Below are positions 1 to 9,325 of a stretch of DNA of 64,000 nucleotides, in pieces; position 1 is the first letter of the stretch; each line of letters opens with the position of its first letter. A model generated the notes under the pieces. The model saw only the letters and a list, made by a program, of their open reading frames with translations, did not search any database and was not told where the DNA came from. The stretch covers positions 1 through 64,000 of the forward strand of contig JAGGRA010000009.1 in the NCBI GenBank assembly GCA_018613035.1, written 5' to 3'. The stretch comes from Pseudomonas sp. ISL-84 (GTDB taxonomy: Bacteria > Bacillota > Bacilli > Bacillales > Cytobacillaceae). A program made the translations under genes and the position numbers.

Positions 1-15
1 GCCGGGCGCACATGA

Positions 16-45
16 AAAAGATCGAAGGCTTTACTTCGATCTTTT
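16..45 (-). terminator. Rho-independent terminator of the multicopper oxidase gene
   Basis: A perfect 12-bp stem (16-27 with 34-45) around a 6-nt loop. Read leftwards it is followed by a T-rich run, and it lies just beyond the stop codon of the leftward oxidase gene. Confidence 0.85.
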
Positions 46-59
46 CATTTGCACCTCTA

Positions 60-1553
60 CTAATCCTTTACCTTAAATTGTCCCATCATCCCCGCATCTT
101 CATGCTCTAAGATATGACAATGGTACATAAAGACCCCTGGATGGTTAAAGGTGGCGATTGCTCTTACTTTTTCGCCGGGATAAACAAGTATAGTGTCTTT
201 CCAGCCTCTCTCATTAGGTGGAGGCGGGTTTCCGTCTCTGTCAAGGATCCGGAACTGTACACCATGTGCATGAAAAGGATGCGCCATACCGCCATTGTCT
301 CCCATCATTCCACCCATCATCCCGGAACCATCATTTGAAATTTCCCATATTTCGGTGTAGCCAAGTTTAACTTCCTCATCAATTCGATTCATATCCATTT
401 GTTTGCCGTTGATGTTTACATTCCTGCCCATTCCCTGCATGACAAATTCTCTTGTACGGACGGCGCTTCCCGGATCAATCTCAGGAATATCTGTTAAGTT
501 AGCGGGAATGGCATATTCTTTTCCTTCTTTCTCACTGACAACAAACTTCATGAAAGGAGTTCCCTGGTCAGTTAAATAAACCACATCTCCTTCATTATGA
601 TCAGAAAAATCAACGATTACCTCAGCTCTTTCGGCAGAGCTTAGAATTAAGCTGTTCATTTCAGCAGGCTTTTCCAAAAATCCGCCATCACTTGCAATCT
701 GTTGGAATGATTGGCCGCTGCTAAGGGTAAAATTGTATATTCTTGCGTTAGACCCATTTAAAAGGCGAAGCCTCACCTTTCCTCTAGGAACTTCCATGTA
801 GGGGTTGACTGCTCCATTTACCAAAATGGCTTCTCCTTGAAGTCCCATCATCACATCATGCATCCCCAGGTCATACTCGTATTTTCCATTAGTATCAAAC
901 TGTTTGTCCTGGATAATAAGGGGGACATCATCTACTCCATATTCTTTCGGAATATCGAGATTGTCCGAAACTTTGTCATCAATGTAAAACAAACCTGCAA
1001 GTCCCATGTATACCTGTTCACCTGTTGTGTGCAGAAGGTGAGGGTGGTACCATAACGTTGCTGCTGGCTGTTTTATCGTGAATTGAGGATTCCAAGTATC
1101 CCCCGGCTGGATTCCGGAGTGTGGCCCGCCGTCCTGATTACCGTCTACTTCGAGCCCATGCCAGTGGACAGTAGTCCCGGTACTCACATCGTTTTTCACT
1201 TTTACGGAAACTTCTTCACCGGCTCTTACTCTAATGACGGGACCCAGGTAATCTCCGTTATAGCCCAATGTCTTTGTCGCTTTGCCTTTTAAAAACTCCT
1301 TCTCGGATTCTTGGGCAGTTAAATGGAATTCAGCCTTATCAGGGTCTGGGTTAACATCCTCTAACAAAGGGGGGATTGGCAAAGGCGCATCAAAAGAATA
1401 TTCTTCATTTTCAAGGTTTTCAGGTCCATTGCCCATTCCGCCCATTCCGCTATTTGGCGTATTCCCTCCCATGCCAGAGAATCTCATGAAAAGAAACAGG
1501 GCTCCAAAAGTTAAAACTAAAACACTGAGAGCAATAATAATACCCTTTTTCAA
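60..1553 (-). CDS. Membrane-anchored multicopper oxidase
   Basis: A 497-residue multicopper oxidase, the family that oxidises substrates such as Cu(I), Mn(II) or phenolics and reduces oxygen to water. An N-terminal hydrophobic helix (about residues 4-23) without a lipobox suggests a signal anchor, placing the enzyme outside the membrane. All copper-binding signatures are visible: HWHG near 130, WYHPH near 168, HPFHAHG near 427 and HCHILEHEDAGMM near 478. Met-rich stretches (GGMGNG near 38 and GMMGGMMGDNGG before the HPFHAHG motif) resemble the copper-binding Met loops of CueO-type cuprous oxidases. The start is TTG, preceded by GAGGTAGAAGCG. It stands alone with its own terminator. Family assignment is firm; cuprous oxidase activity is inferred from the Met-rich segments, and a spore-coat (CotA-like) role cannot be excluded. 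Confidence 0.92.
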   Translation of the reverse strand: MKKGIIIALSVLVLTFGALFLFMRFSGMGGNTPNSGMGGMGNGPENLENEEYSFDAPLPIPPLLEDVNPDPDKAEFHLTAQESEKEFLKGKATKTLGYNGDYLGPVIRVRAGEEVSVKVKNDVSTGTTVHWHGLEVDGNQDGGPHSGIQPGDTWNPQFTIKQPAATLWYHPHLLHTTGEQVYMGLAGLFYIDDKVSDNLDIPKEYGVDDVPLIIQDKQFDTNGKYEYDLGMHDVMMGLQGEAILVNGAVNPYMEVPRGKVRLRLLNGSNARIYNFTLSSGQSFQQIASDGGFLEKPAEMNSLILSSAERAEVIVDFSDHNEGDVVYLTDQGTPFMKFVVSEKEGKEYAIPANLTDIPEIDPGSAVRTREFVMQGMGRNVNINGKQMDMNRIDEEVKLGYTEIWEISNDGSGMMGGMMGDNGGMAHPFHAHGVQFRILDRDGNPPPPNERGWKDTILVYPGEKVRAIATFNHPGVFMYHCHILEHEDAGMMGQFKVKD

Positions 1554-1995
1554 ACGCTTCTACCTCTTTTCATATTTTTTCTTAGTCTTTGTAAAAGACT
1601 GATGAGAATAACATGTTAAAATCTTTATACCTAGCTAAGTATTTATAAATGATAGCCTGCTTTTATTTTTAAAAGCAACCAAAAAGGACTCCCAATTGCA
1701 AATATGCATTTTTTGTGGAGTTTATATGTAAATGGCAGTGGTAAAAATTAAGAGGATGAAAACAAAGCTTGTAGTAGGAATGATAGATATGCTATTACCT
1801 GCCTCAGATATAGAGAAATGGGACAATATAAATACCTTGGAAAGCTATAACGGTTCCATTCATTATTAATGTTTCAGGAAAGTAAATAATGTAAATAGCC
1901 TAGTTATCAAATAGGGCACACTTATAAGGTGTGCCTTATTTGATTAAAGGTAACATTTATTGTTCATAGCCTTCTCAGGAACGGAGGGAAGAAAT
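1554..1995. other. Intergenic region with one hairpin and no supported gene
   Basis: It separates the divergent oxidase and MATE genes. A 37-codon ATG frame lies at 1756-1869 but has only a weak AAGAGG ahead of it and no recognisable product. A 13-bp inverted repeat (1909-1921 with 1929-1941, one G-T pair) with flanking T runs could end transcripts arriving from the left. Confidence 0.5.
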
Positions 1996-3435
1996 TTGAA
2001 AGAAGAAGTCGTAGATGCAAAACTGAAAAATGTTCAATCAAACAAAGACAGGTTAAAAATTATTACAGTACTTGCCATACCTGCTGTAATCGAAAATTTC
2101 TTCCAAACCATCCTTGGTTTTGTAGACACTTATTTTGTCTCCAAGCTTGGGCTTGCAGAAGTGTCCGCCATAGGAGTCACCAATGCAGTTCTTGCCATTT
2201 ATTTTGCTCTATTTATGGCGATTGGGGTGGCGGCGAACGTAAGAATTGCCAATTTTCTTGGGGCTAACCTGCCGGAAAAGGCAAGGCATATTTCACAGCA
2301 ATCTATTGTCCTGGCAATTATATTTGGTTTGCTTACTGGAGTAGCAACCTTGTTTTTTGCAGAGCCATTATTAAAACTAATGGGGATTGAAGCGGATGTT
2401 CTGGAGGCTGGGTCTCTCTATTTTAGGATCGTGGGCATTCCCTCAATCTTTATGTCTTTAATGTTTGTCTTAAGTGCCATCCTTAGAGGGGCTGGGGATA
2501 CAAAAACACCAATGAAAGTAAGCATTATTATTAATATTGTGAATGCAGTATTGGATTACATTTTGATATTCGGCTTTCTATTTATTCCGGAAATGGGAAT
2601 TGTAGGAGCTGCCCTTGCTACTGTATTTTCCCGTGTTGTTGGAAGTGCAGCACTTTTTTATTACCTAAACCGGTCAGAGGTTCTTGCTTTCCGCAAGGAC
2701 TATTGGAAGCTGGACAAAGTACATTTAATGGAGTTGACGACACTTGGAGCACCAGCAGCAGGTGAACGGTTAGTCATGCGTGCTGGCCAAATCGTCTATT
2801 TCGGATTCGTTGTAGCACTTGGAACAAATGCTTTTGCAGCCCATCAAATCGCAGGAAATATTGAAGTCTTTTCTTATATGATTGGTTATGGGTTCGCAAC
2901 GGCAGCCACCATACTGGTCGGACAGCAAATAGGCGCAGGCAACCTAGATGAAGCGAGGCGGTATGCCAAACTTACAACCGTCTTAACTTTAGCATCTATG
3001 ACTGTCCTCGGGGCACTTTTATTCTTTCTCGGTGATTGGGCGGGAAGTTTCTTTACAGAGGATCAGGAGGTAATCGCAAATATTGGTACAGCACTTAAGA
3101 TATCAGGTGTTTTTCAACCGTTTTTAGCTGTCCTCATGGTATTAACAGGTGCTTTCCAGGGTGCAAACAATACAAAATTTCCAATGTACCTGACAGCTGT
3201 AGGTATGTGGGCCGTGCGTACAGTCCTTGTCTATGTATTAGGTATCATGCTGGGCTGGGGCTTGGCAGGCGTCTGGATTGCGATAGGCGCTGACATTGCA
3301 TTCCGGGCTATTGTGTTGGTTATTCAGTTTCAAAGAGGTAAGTGGATGGCTCTTGAGAAAGCGCCGGAGGCAGAATCTGAATGCCATCCGCAGACAACAA
3401 AGGAAACGATGTCGTCTTGTATAAATAATTATTAA
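1996..3435 (+). CDS. MATE family efflux transporter
   Basis: A multidrug and toxin extrusion (MATE) family protein of about 479 residues with twelve hydrophobic segments. Family-typical features are two homologous halves, an early PAVIENFFQTILGFVDTYFV segment and the repeated RGAGDTKTP / QGANNTKFP motifs after helices 6 and 12. Such proteins export cationic drugs in exchange for Na+ or H+. The open frame extends to a TTG at 1960, but the TTG at 1996 has GGAGGG seven bases upstream and is the better start. The gene is single and ends in a strong terminator at 3541-3575. Substrate is unknown. Confidence 0.9.
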   Translation: MKEEVVDAKLKNVQSNKDRLKIITVLAIPAVIENFFQTILGFVDTYFVSKLGLAEVSAIGVTNAVLAIYFALFMAIGVAANVRIANFLGANLPEKARHISQQSIVLAIIFGLLTGVATLFFAEPLLKLMGIEADVLEAGSLYFRIVGIPSIFMSLMFVLSAILRGAGDTKTPMKVSIIINIVNAVLDYILIFGFLFIPEMGIVGAALATVFSRVVGSAALFYYLNRSEVLAFRKDYWKLDKVHLMELTTLGAPAAGERLVMRAGQIVYFGFVVALGTNAFAAHQIAGNIEVFSYMIGYGFATAATILVGQQIGAGNLDEARRYAKLTTVLTLASMTVLGALLFFLGDWAGSFFTEDQEVIANIGTALKISGVFQPFLAVLMVLTGAFQGANNTKFPMYLTAVGMWAVRTVLVYVLGIMLGWGLAGVWIAIGADIAFRAIVLVIQFQRGKWMALEKAPEAESECHPQTTKETMSSCINNY

Positions 3436-3540
3436 TCTTCCTTACCGCTAAGAATACTAATTTTACGTGCTGAGGCATGCAGAAAGATGGCTTCGTAAAT
3501 TTAAAGCTCTGTGGGCTTTAGAAAAAAACAAATAGACCTA

Positions 3541-3575
3541 AATGAACAGGCTACAGTTTGGTCTGTTCATTTTTT
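3541..3575 (+). terminator. Rho-independent terminator after the MATE gene
   Basis: A 9-bp stem (AATGAACAG with CTGTTCATT) is followed by a T run. It lies inside the longest frame of the next gene, which argues against an upstream start for that gene. Confidence 0.85.
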
Positions 3576-3735
3576 ATCGGGAACCCATTATCATACCTTC
3601 CAAATAAGGAGATTTAATGGATTTCAAAAGATTGTCAGACTTTTTGAAAATATATTTGCCCAAGTGAAAAAAATCACTTTTGCATTCTCTATTAATTATT
3701 ATGATTTCCTTAAGTTCAAAAAGGAGGATCATTTC

Positions 3736-4851
3736 ATGCATAAAGTAAAAAAAAGTATTTTTATTGTTCTTTTAATGTTAGGAGTGATACTGGCTGGATG
3801 CAGTTCAGAGAGTAATGCCGGGAATGAGGAAAAAAGTGAGGAGGAACCTTTATTAGAAGTACAGCAAGAAGATGAGAATGCAGAAGTGGCTGATGAGAAG
3901 ACAGCTGCTCAATATTATTACACCGCAAACGAAGGAGGCAGCATTTCTAAAATTGATGCAGCTACCAATTCGATTGTTTTCACATTAGAAGTAGAAGGCT
4001 CCGTTCATAATGTGCAGGTATCACCCGATGGAAAAATGATAGGGGCAACGGTTCTGCCAAGTATGGCAGGATATGGCGGAGGTGATGATGGCCATGGCAA
4101 CGAAATGGAAATGAATGGAAAAGCGCTTTTTTACAGCATTGAGAATGATGAACTAGTCCAGGAGGTCATAGTCGGAAATCACCCTGCCCATATTGTTTTT
4201 ACTGAGGATGGGAGGTACGCTGCCGTAACCAACAATGAAGACAATAATGTAAGTGTCATTGATATGGCAAGCTTTAAGGTGGTAAATACAGTAGAGACAG
4301 GGAAAGGGCCACATGGATTCAGAATTTCAGATGATAGCAAAAGCGCTTATATTGCAAACATGAGTGAAGACACAATCAGTGTTGTTAACCTTGAAACCAT
4401 GAAGGAAGAAAAGCGAATTAAAGTGGGAACAGCTCCTGTCACTACGGGTATCGCTTCTGATGGAAAATCACTTGTTGCTACTTTAAATGGAGAAAATGCT
4501 CTTGCTGTTGTTGACCTAGCTACTGATAAGGTAGATAAAATTCCTGTTGGTATTGGGCCTGCGCAAGTATACATTGATGAGAATGATCAGTTTGCCTATG
4601 TTGCTAACCAAGGAACAGAAGAAGCACCTTCCACAAGTGTTACAGTAATAGACCTTGATGCAAAGCAAGCAACAGCTGAAATTGAAACCGGAAAAGGATC
4701 ACATGGAGTTGTGACAAGTCCTGATAATAAGAGGGTGTATGTTACGAATATGTTTGAAGACACGGTCAGCATCATCGATAAAGAGCGGAATAAGGTAATT
4801 GAAACAATTAAAGTAAAAGGAGTGCCTAATGGAATAAGCATCACGAATTAA
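3736..4851 (+). CDS. YncE-like beta-propeller lipoprotein
   Basis: A 371-residue exported lipoprotein. A signal peptide ends in the lipobox LAGC, so the mature protein should be lipid-anchored on the outer face of the membrane. The body contains repeated YVTN-type blades (AAVTNNEDNNVSVID, AYIANMSEDTISVV, VYVTNMFEDTVSIID), the pattern of YncE/surface-layer seven-bladed propellers. A His/Gly/Met-rich loop (GGGDDGHGNEMEMNG) could bind metal. The ATG at 3736 follows AGGAGG by eight bases; the longer frame beginning at 3511 runs through a terminator and is rejected. Proximity to the copper oxidase and the His/Met loop hint at metal handling, but this is inference. Confidence 0.85.
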   Translation: MHKVKKSIFIVLLMLGVILAGCSSESNAGNEEKSEEEPLLEVQQEDENAEVADEKTAAQYYYTANEGGSISKIDAATNSIVFTLEVEGSVHNVQVSPDGKMIGATVLPSMAGYGGGDDGHGNEMEMNGKALFYSIENDELVQEVIVGNHPAHIVFTEDGRYAAVTNNEDNNVSVIDMASFKVVNTVETGKGPHGFRISDDSKSAYIANMSEDTISVVNLETMKEEKRIKVGTAPVTTGIASDGKSLVATLNGENALAVVDLATDKVDKIPVGIGPAQVYIDENDQFAYVANQGTEEAPSTSVTVIDLDAKQATAEIETGKGSHGVVTSPDNKRVYVTNMFEDTVSIIDKERNKVIETIKVKGVPNGISITN

Positions 4852-5112
4852 TTGAACTGTCTAAGTGTAAGAAGCCACCTGAAAAATATTAAAATGGCGG
4901 TATTCCGTATTTCAACTGTTACCTAGCGTTAACATAGCGGCCTTCATTGGTTCCGCATAACGGTTTATTCGCGAAACCAAGGATTTGTTCCGAAGTTCCA
5001 CCATTGTATTCGCAAAATATAGGATTTTGTTCGTAAATTTGGATCATTTATTCGCAAAAATTCATGTCTTATTCTCAGAGTTTACAATTGTGTAATGAAG
5101 GAGAAAAATAAA
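4852..5112. other. Intergenic region holding a 21-nt periodic array
   Basis: This region lies between the propeller lipoprotein gene and a small leftward gene. Apart from the array at 4951-5080 it contains no supported gene. Confidence 0.5.
4951..5080. repeat. Array A: degenerate 21-nt repeat (TTCGCAAAA core)
   Basis: Cores beginning TTCC/TTCG start at 4951, 4968, 4988, 5009, 5030, 5051 and 5072, giving spacings of 17, 20, 21, 21, 21 and 21. The core is TTCGCAAAA or a close variant; the rest of each unit is AT-rich and variable. A single related core occurs near 4903. No protein is encoded. Confidence 0.7.
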
Positions 5113-5133
5113 AAAGCCATCCACATGGATGAC
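5109..5133 (-). terminator. Terminator of the 35-residue gene
   Basis: Stem 5116-5122 with 5127-5133 (one G-T pair); read leftwards it is followed by TTTTTT. Confidence 0.7.
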
Positions 5134-5160
5134 GGAAAAGAATACAAAATTTACTCATTC

Positions 5161-5268
5161 TTATTTAGACTTTTGGCTAGCTACATTCAACTTTTGATTT
5201 TCAGCTGCTTTCTGGCGCTCAGCATCTTTTTTAAATGCTTCCATCGCCTTGTAGCAGAGGTAATTCAC
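5161..5268 (-). CDS. Small 35-residue protein of unknown function
   Basis: A short leftward gene supported by context rather than homology. A GTG start lies seven bases after GGGAGGTGG, and its own terminator lies about 30 bp past the stop. The predicted product begins VNYLCYKAMEAF and is rich in Lys, Glu and Ala after residue 12 (KKDAERQKAAENQK), which looks helical. I do not recognise the family. The combination of an excellent ribosome binding site and a terminator makes a real small protein likely. Confidence 0.55.
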   Translation of the reverse strand: MNYLCYKAMEAFKKDAERQKAAENQKLNVASQKSK

Positions 5269-5457
5269 TGCATCCACCTCCCGATATTTTGGATTAGTTA
5301 TTCTATTGTATTCCCAGTGATGGATGGTTAAAACTTAAATGAAGAAATTTCCTTCAGGGTTTTGTCTTTTTCAGGGGCAAGTGAAACTATCTTACTGTTC
5401 ATTCGTATCTTTAGCAGAAGAGATTTACAGTTAGTGGTTGCTTAAAGGGGGGTTGGC

Positions 5458-5664
5458 ATGAAACATTCAGTGGACATTACCCAGTGTCCAAAGTGTGCTG
5501 CAAAGGAACTGGGAAGAGGAAAACATGCTGGATACGCAGCGATTTATCCAATTAATAAGATGAGCTTGGGTTCAGAGGTTGAACATATCATTTGCATAGA
5601 ATGCGGATTTATTATCGAAAGCTATGTAAAAAAACCGGAAAAATTTAAAGGGACTATTTTTTAG
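5458..5664 (+). CDS. Small zinc-ribbon protein (annotated TFIIIB-like in bacilli)
   Basis: A 68-residue protein with two cysteine pairs, CPKC near residue 10 and CIEC near residue 47, forming a probable zinc ribbon. Similar small proteins in Bacillus are often labelled transcription initiation factor TFIIIB on the basis of the zinc ribbon alone; there is no evidence for such a role. A GGGGGG-rich ribosome binding site precedes the ATG, and a bidirectional terminator follows. Function unknown. Confidence 0.75.
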   Translation: MKHSVDITQCPKCAAKELGRGKHAGYAAIYPINKMSLGSEVEHIICIECGFIIESYVKKPEKFKGTIF

Positions 5665-5673
5665 ATATTCAAA

Positions 5674-5701
5674 AACGCTCAGAGCCATGCCCCTGAGCGT
5701 T
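5674..5701. terminator. Bidirectional terminator between convergent genes
   Basis: AACGCTCAG pairs with CTGAGCGTT across a 10-nt loop, between the zinc-ribbon gene and the leftward VWA gene. Confidence 0.8.
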
Positions 5702-5712
5702 CTTATACCAGC

Positions 5713-7125
5713 TTACCAAATATCCCCGCGCTCTTTTTTTAGAGCCTTCATTTTCTCGACCCATTCGTCGACTCGCTGTTTTATTTCAGCACTCTTTGTA
5801 TTGGCTTTTTCCCGATTTTTTTCATGAAGATCATAATAGAGGTCTTTCATTTGTTCGCTTCGTTCATAGCCCCAGTCACGCAGCTCCGATTCTTGTTCTT
5901 CGGTAATCCAGCCTTGTTCTGACATGATAGAAACGGCATCGAGGATACGGTGGGCCTCGCGTCTGCCAATCGTAAACAATTGGCGGGGGTAAACTTCGCC
6001 TTTATCATACTCCTCCATCATCTCCCAGCCGTCAGGTGCCATAGTAAAGGCCCAGGCAAGATCAAGCGCTGATGGGAGCCATTCATATTGGATGGTATTT
6101 TTCAATTCTTCAGGATTATCAGCTTTAAAATATTCGCCATTGCCCGCTTCAGCTACCGCCTTTAATTGGTCCTCGGTTTTACCATCTACGTCAAATCCAA
6201 TAATATTTACAGTATTGCTGCTGTTGTTTTGAATAAGGTCCTTACTTGCCTGGACAGGATCTCCGTCGCATGTTTCTGCACCATCACTGACAATATAGAT
6301 GGTGGTTGCGCCATCATAGCCGCTGCTCATTACTGCGGCTTTTTGGATAGCACCGGCCAGCGGAGTCCAGCCGTTGCTTTCAAAAGAATCAACGGCTTCA
6401 TGAAATTCTTTTTTTGAATATTGCCCCATTGGATAGACTTCCTCTACTCCTGAACAGGAGATTTCCTTCTCTGCATCCGCTTCAGAACCTTTATGGCCAT
6501 AAACAACGAGGGAAACGTCACTGCTCTGTCCGATGGTTTGGGCAAAGCTTTTTACAGCATCTTTGGCAATATCCATTTTGATTTGGCCGCCGGTTTGAAG
6601 CAGCATGCTGGAGCTGGCATCGAGCAGGATAATGGCCTTTTCCGCAGCTTCTTTTTCTTCGCCGCCTTCTGATTTAGTTGGATCGGGAAGGTAAGGCTCT
6701 TCAAAAGCAGGTTCATAAACTTTCGCTTTTTCGAGCACCTCTTTATAATGCGGGCTGGCAAGAAGGGAAACGAGACCTTTCTTGATCGCCTCCACATCGT
6801 TGGTCTCTTTTGTTAATTCTTCAAGCTTGGATGTCATCTTGCTTTTCAGTTCAGAGTCTGTTTCAGGTGTATTAAAGTCGACGTTTTCAATGTCCTTTTC
6901 ATATGCTAAACCATCCATCAGCGTTCCTGCAGGCAAGTTCAGCAAAACTTCCTCGGTTACTTCCAAACTTATATTTTCTGAATCAGTTAAAATCTTTTCC
7001 TGTTTTTCTTCCTGCTGCTCCTTTTCCTTGGCAGGTGTTTTGGCTGTCACTTCCTCTTTGTCACTGCTGCATGCTGAGAGTAGCATTGATGCAAGGAAAA
7101 GCAGCCAGAACGCATATCGTTTCAC
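5713..7125 (-). CDS. VWA-domain lipoprotein
   Basis: A roughly 470-residue secreted lipoprotein. The signal peptide (KRYAFWLLFLASMLLSAC) ends in a lipobox with Cys near residue 19, followed by an acidic/Lys-rich linker. A von Willebrand factor A domain (about 160-355) carries an intact MIDAS start, LLDASSSM (DxSxS), and the later T/D positions (GWTPLAGA, VSDGAETC). The C-terminal third is highly charged and probably helical. VWA domains of this kind bind protein partners through Mg2+. The open frame starts at 7140, but AGGAGG sits six bases before a GTG at 7125, which is preferred. Single gene; partner unknown. Confidence 0.85.
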   Translation of the reverse strand: MKRYAFWLLFLASMLLSACSSDKEEVTAKTPAKEKEQQEEKQEKILTDSENISLEVTEEVLLNLPAGTLMDGLAYEKDIENVDFNTPETDSELKSKMTSKLEELTKETNDVEAIKKGLVSLLASPHYKEVLEKAKVYEPAFEEPYLPDPTKSEGGEEKEAAEKAIILLDASSSMLLQTGGQIKMDIAKDAVKSFAQTIGQSSDVSLVVYGHKGSEADAEKEISCSGVEEVYPMGQYSKKEFHEAVDSFESNGWTPLAGAIQKAAVMSSGYDGATTIYIVSDGAETCDGDPVQASKDLIQNNSSNTVNIIGFDVDGKTEDQLKAVAEAGNGEYFKADNPEELKNTIQYEWLPSALDLAWAFTMAPDGWEMMEEYDKGEVYPRQLFTIGRREAHRILDAVSIMSEQGWITEEQESELRDWGYERSEQMKDLYYDLHEKNREKANTKSAEIKQRVDEWVEKMKALKKERGDIW

Positions 7126-7322
7126 AAAAATCCTCCTCATTGCTAATCACTTACCTATGTTGTAGGCAGTTTGCCTAATTATAGAGTTTAACATGGCAGC
7201 GGGGAAGTTTGAAGTATTTACCATCTGTTTGTGAAATAAGGGTTTTTTTCCAGCTGATGGATGATAATTTTGGTATAGTTGTTATTAAGCAAACTCAACT
7301 ATATGTGGAGAGGAAGGGTATT

Positions 7323-7868
7323 TTGCGAAGCGGATTTCCGAAACTAGAAACAAAAAGGCTAATTTTAAGAGAAGTAACAACAGCGGATGATAAAGATATG
7401 CTGGTCTATCTGTCAGATATAGAAGTGGTCAAACATATGGGGATCGGGCCTTGCCAAACGATTGAACAGGTCAATGAAGAAATCGGATGGTATAAATCCA
7501 TATATGAACAAGGCACTGGAATTAGATGGGGAATTACCCTCAAGGAATCCGGAAAGATCATTGGCAGCTGCGGTTTTCTTAATAGGGCAGCCAAACATTA
7601 TCGCAGTGAAATTGGATATGAATTGAGCAAAGAGCAATGGGGGAAAGGAATTGCCAGCGAAGCATTAGCAGCTGTTGTTAAGTTTGGTTTTCAGCACCTT
7701 GAATTGGAGAGAATTGAAGCGCTGGTCGAACCTGCCAATCTTCCGTCCCAAAAACTAATAGAAAGACAGGGTTTTAAAAGAGAGGGCCTGCTGCGGCATT
7801 ATGAATATACTTGCGGGAAATTCGATGATTTGTATATGTATTCAATCATTAAAGGGGATATCACCTGA
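7323..7868 (+). CDS. GNAT N-acetyltransferase (RimJ/RimL type)
   Basis: A 181-residue GNAT family acetyltransferase. It begins with the family-typical segment FPKLETKRLILRE, has the acetyl-CoA loop region QWGKGIASEA around residues 105-115 and ends with QGFKREGLLRHYEY. The RimJ/RimL subgroup acetylates N-terminal or small-molecule amines. The frame is open back to 7209, but the TTG at 7323 is preceded by GGAGAGGAAGGG at good spacing and matches family length. Monocistronic; substrate unknown. Confidence 0.85.
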   Translation: MRSGFPKLETKRLILREVTTADDKDMLVYLSDIEVVKHMGIGPCQTIEQVNEEIGWYKSIYEQGTGIRWGITLKESGKIIGSCGFLNRAAKHYRSEIGYELSKEQWGKGIASEALAAVVKFGFQHLELERIEALVEPANLPSQKLIERQGFKREGLLRHYEYTCGKFDDLYMYSIIKGDIT

Positions 7869-7941
7869 AGCCAAAGAGACTTGTAATAATATTATGTTAA
7901 CTGTGTAGGTTAATTATCCACTTTTCATATTAGGAGGGGAA

Positions 7942-9177
7942 TTACCCCTCCGCATGCAAATTCAAGTTTGTTCTGCTTCTTTTAGTTTTTTCCTTTGTCA
8001 ATGTGAAAAAGGCGATGAAGCCAATGAAGGAAGTGACAAATAAAATGGTTCCCATTGGGACAGCGGTTGTTTCATCAATGCTGACAAGAGGGGAGACAGC
8101 AGAACCGAGCACTAAAGGCAGCATACCGATCACAGCGCTTGCGCTTCCGGCACGATGCCCCTGATTTTTCATAGCCAGCGTGAAGGAGCTTGTAATGATC
8201 ATCCCCATGGAAGTCATGTAAATAAAGATGGGGATGACAAGCATGAATAGCGGTCCCTTGATAATCGTCATAACCAAAAGGACAGAGGTGGCACTCACTG
8301 CGATACAGACTGCTGTTCGAAGCAGGCTCCTTTCCGGGATAATTCCGGCAAAGCGGCCAATTAGGAAGCTCCCCGTAATAATAGCCAAGCCATTTATGCC
8401 AAACAGAATGCTGAATACCTGTGGCGAAACTCCATAGATCCCCTGATAGACGAAAGGCGTTCCGGAAACATAAGCAAAACTTCCACCGTGGATAAATCCT
8501 ACAATTAAAGCATAGCCAATGAAAGAACGGTCCTTAAATAGGCCACCCATACTCCTAACTGAGTTCCCGATCGAGCTTGGGACCCGTTTTTCCGGCGGAA
8601 GGGTTTCTTTCAAGCGCAGGGAGATCACGATCGTAATAAAAACCCCAAGCAAACTTAGAAAATAAAAGATGGTTTTCCAGCTGGCGAACGGCAGAAGCAG
8701 AAGTGCCCCGCCTGTCATTGGCGCAATCATAGGAGCTGTGGCATTGATAACCATCAGAAGCGCAAAAAATTTCGTCAGTTCTTTCCCGGTGAACACATCG
8801 CGGACAACTGCACGGGAGAGGACAATCCCGGCTGAAGCGGTTAAGCCCTGAAGAAAGCGGGCAGCAATAAAGGCCGTAATATTCGGTGCAATCGCACATA
8901 AAAGGGATGATAGAGCAAAAAGCGAAATCCCAATTAAAAGCGGCTTTCTTCTTCCATGGGAATCACTAAGCGGTCCGACAATTACCTGTCCAACAGCAAG
9001 CCCAATCAAACACGCCGTTAAACTCAGCTGAACAAGTGAAGCACGCGCACTCAAATCCTCCGAAATATCCGGAAAGCTCGGCAAATACATATCAATATTG
9101 AACGGCCCCAGAATACCGAGCATACTAAGGAGAAAAGCCAGGGCTAGCCGTTCTTTTCCTGTTGGATTATGAAGCAT
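7942..9177 (-). CDS. Bcr/CflA family multidrug efflux MFS transporter
   Basis: A 411-residue major facilitator of the Bcr/CflA drug-resistance group with twelve predicted helices. Diagnostic early sequence is GPFNIDMYLPSFPDI, followed by the loop 2-3 motif GPLSDSHGRRKPLL. Members export drugs such as bicyclomycin or amino acids by proton antiport. The ATG at 9177 lies a few bases after AAAGGTG and is preferred to the GTG nine bases upstream. The gene stands alone; a perfect 15-bp palindrome at 9326-9340 lies upstream. Confidence 0.9.
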   Translation of the reverse strand: MLHNPTGKERLALAFLLSMLGILGPFNIDMYLPSFPDISEDLSARASLVQLSLTACLIGLAVGQVIVGPLSDSHGRRKPLLIGISLFALSSLLCAIAPNITAFIAARFLQGLTASAGIVLSRAVVRDVFTGKELTKFFALLMVINATAPMIAPMTGGALLLLPFASWKTIFYFLSLLGVFITIVISLRLKETLPPEKRVPSSIGNSVRSMGGLFKDRSFIGYALIVGFIHGGSFAYVSGTPFVYQGIYGVSPQVFSILFGINGLAIITGSFLIGRFAGIIPERSLLRTAVCIAVSATSVLLVMTIIKGPLFMLVIPIFIYMTSMGMIITSSFTLAMKNQGHRAGSASAVIGMLPLVLGSAVSPLVSIDETTAVPMGTILFVTSFIGFIAFFTLTKEKTKRSRTNLNLHAEG

Positions 9178-9325
9178 GTCAAACACCTTTCTTTCTGTAA
9201 AACTGCTAATCTTTTACATAAATATGGCTAGTATACGCCAGGGGAGGGAGGATGTCCAGCAGAGAATACTAAGAATAATTCGTGTATGCAACCCATTTAT
9301 GGAAATACTTCAATCAAGAGAAAAG

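Noticed and set aside
1035-1055. T-box-like GGGTGGTACC
   Set aside because: It lies inside the multicopper oxidase reading frame and has no leader structure.
1756-1869. A 37-codon ATG frame between the oxidase and MATE genes
   Set aside because: Weak ribosome site and no recognisable product; left as intergenic.
3511-3735. N-terminal extension of the propeller lipoprotein
   Set aside because: It runs through the MATE terminator; the lipoprotein signal and ribosome site place the start at 3736.
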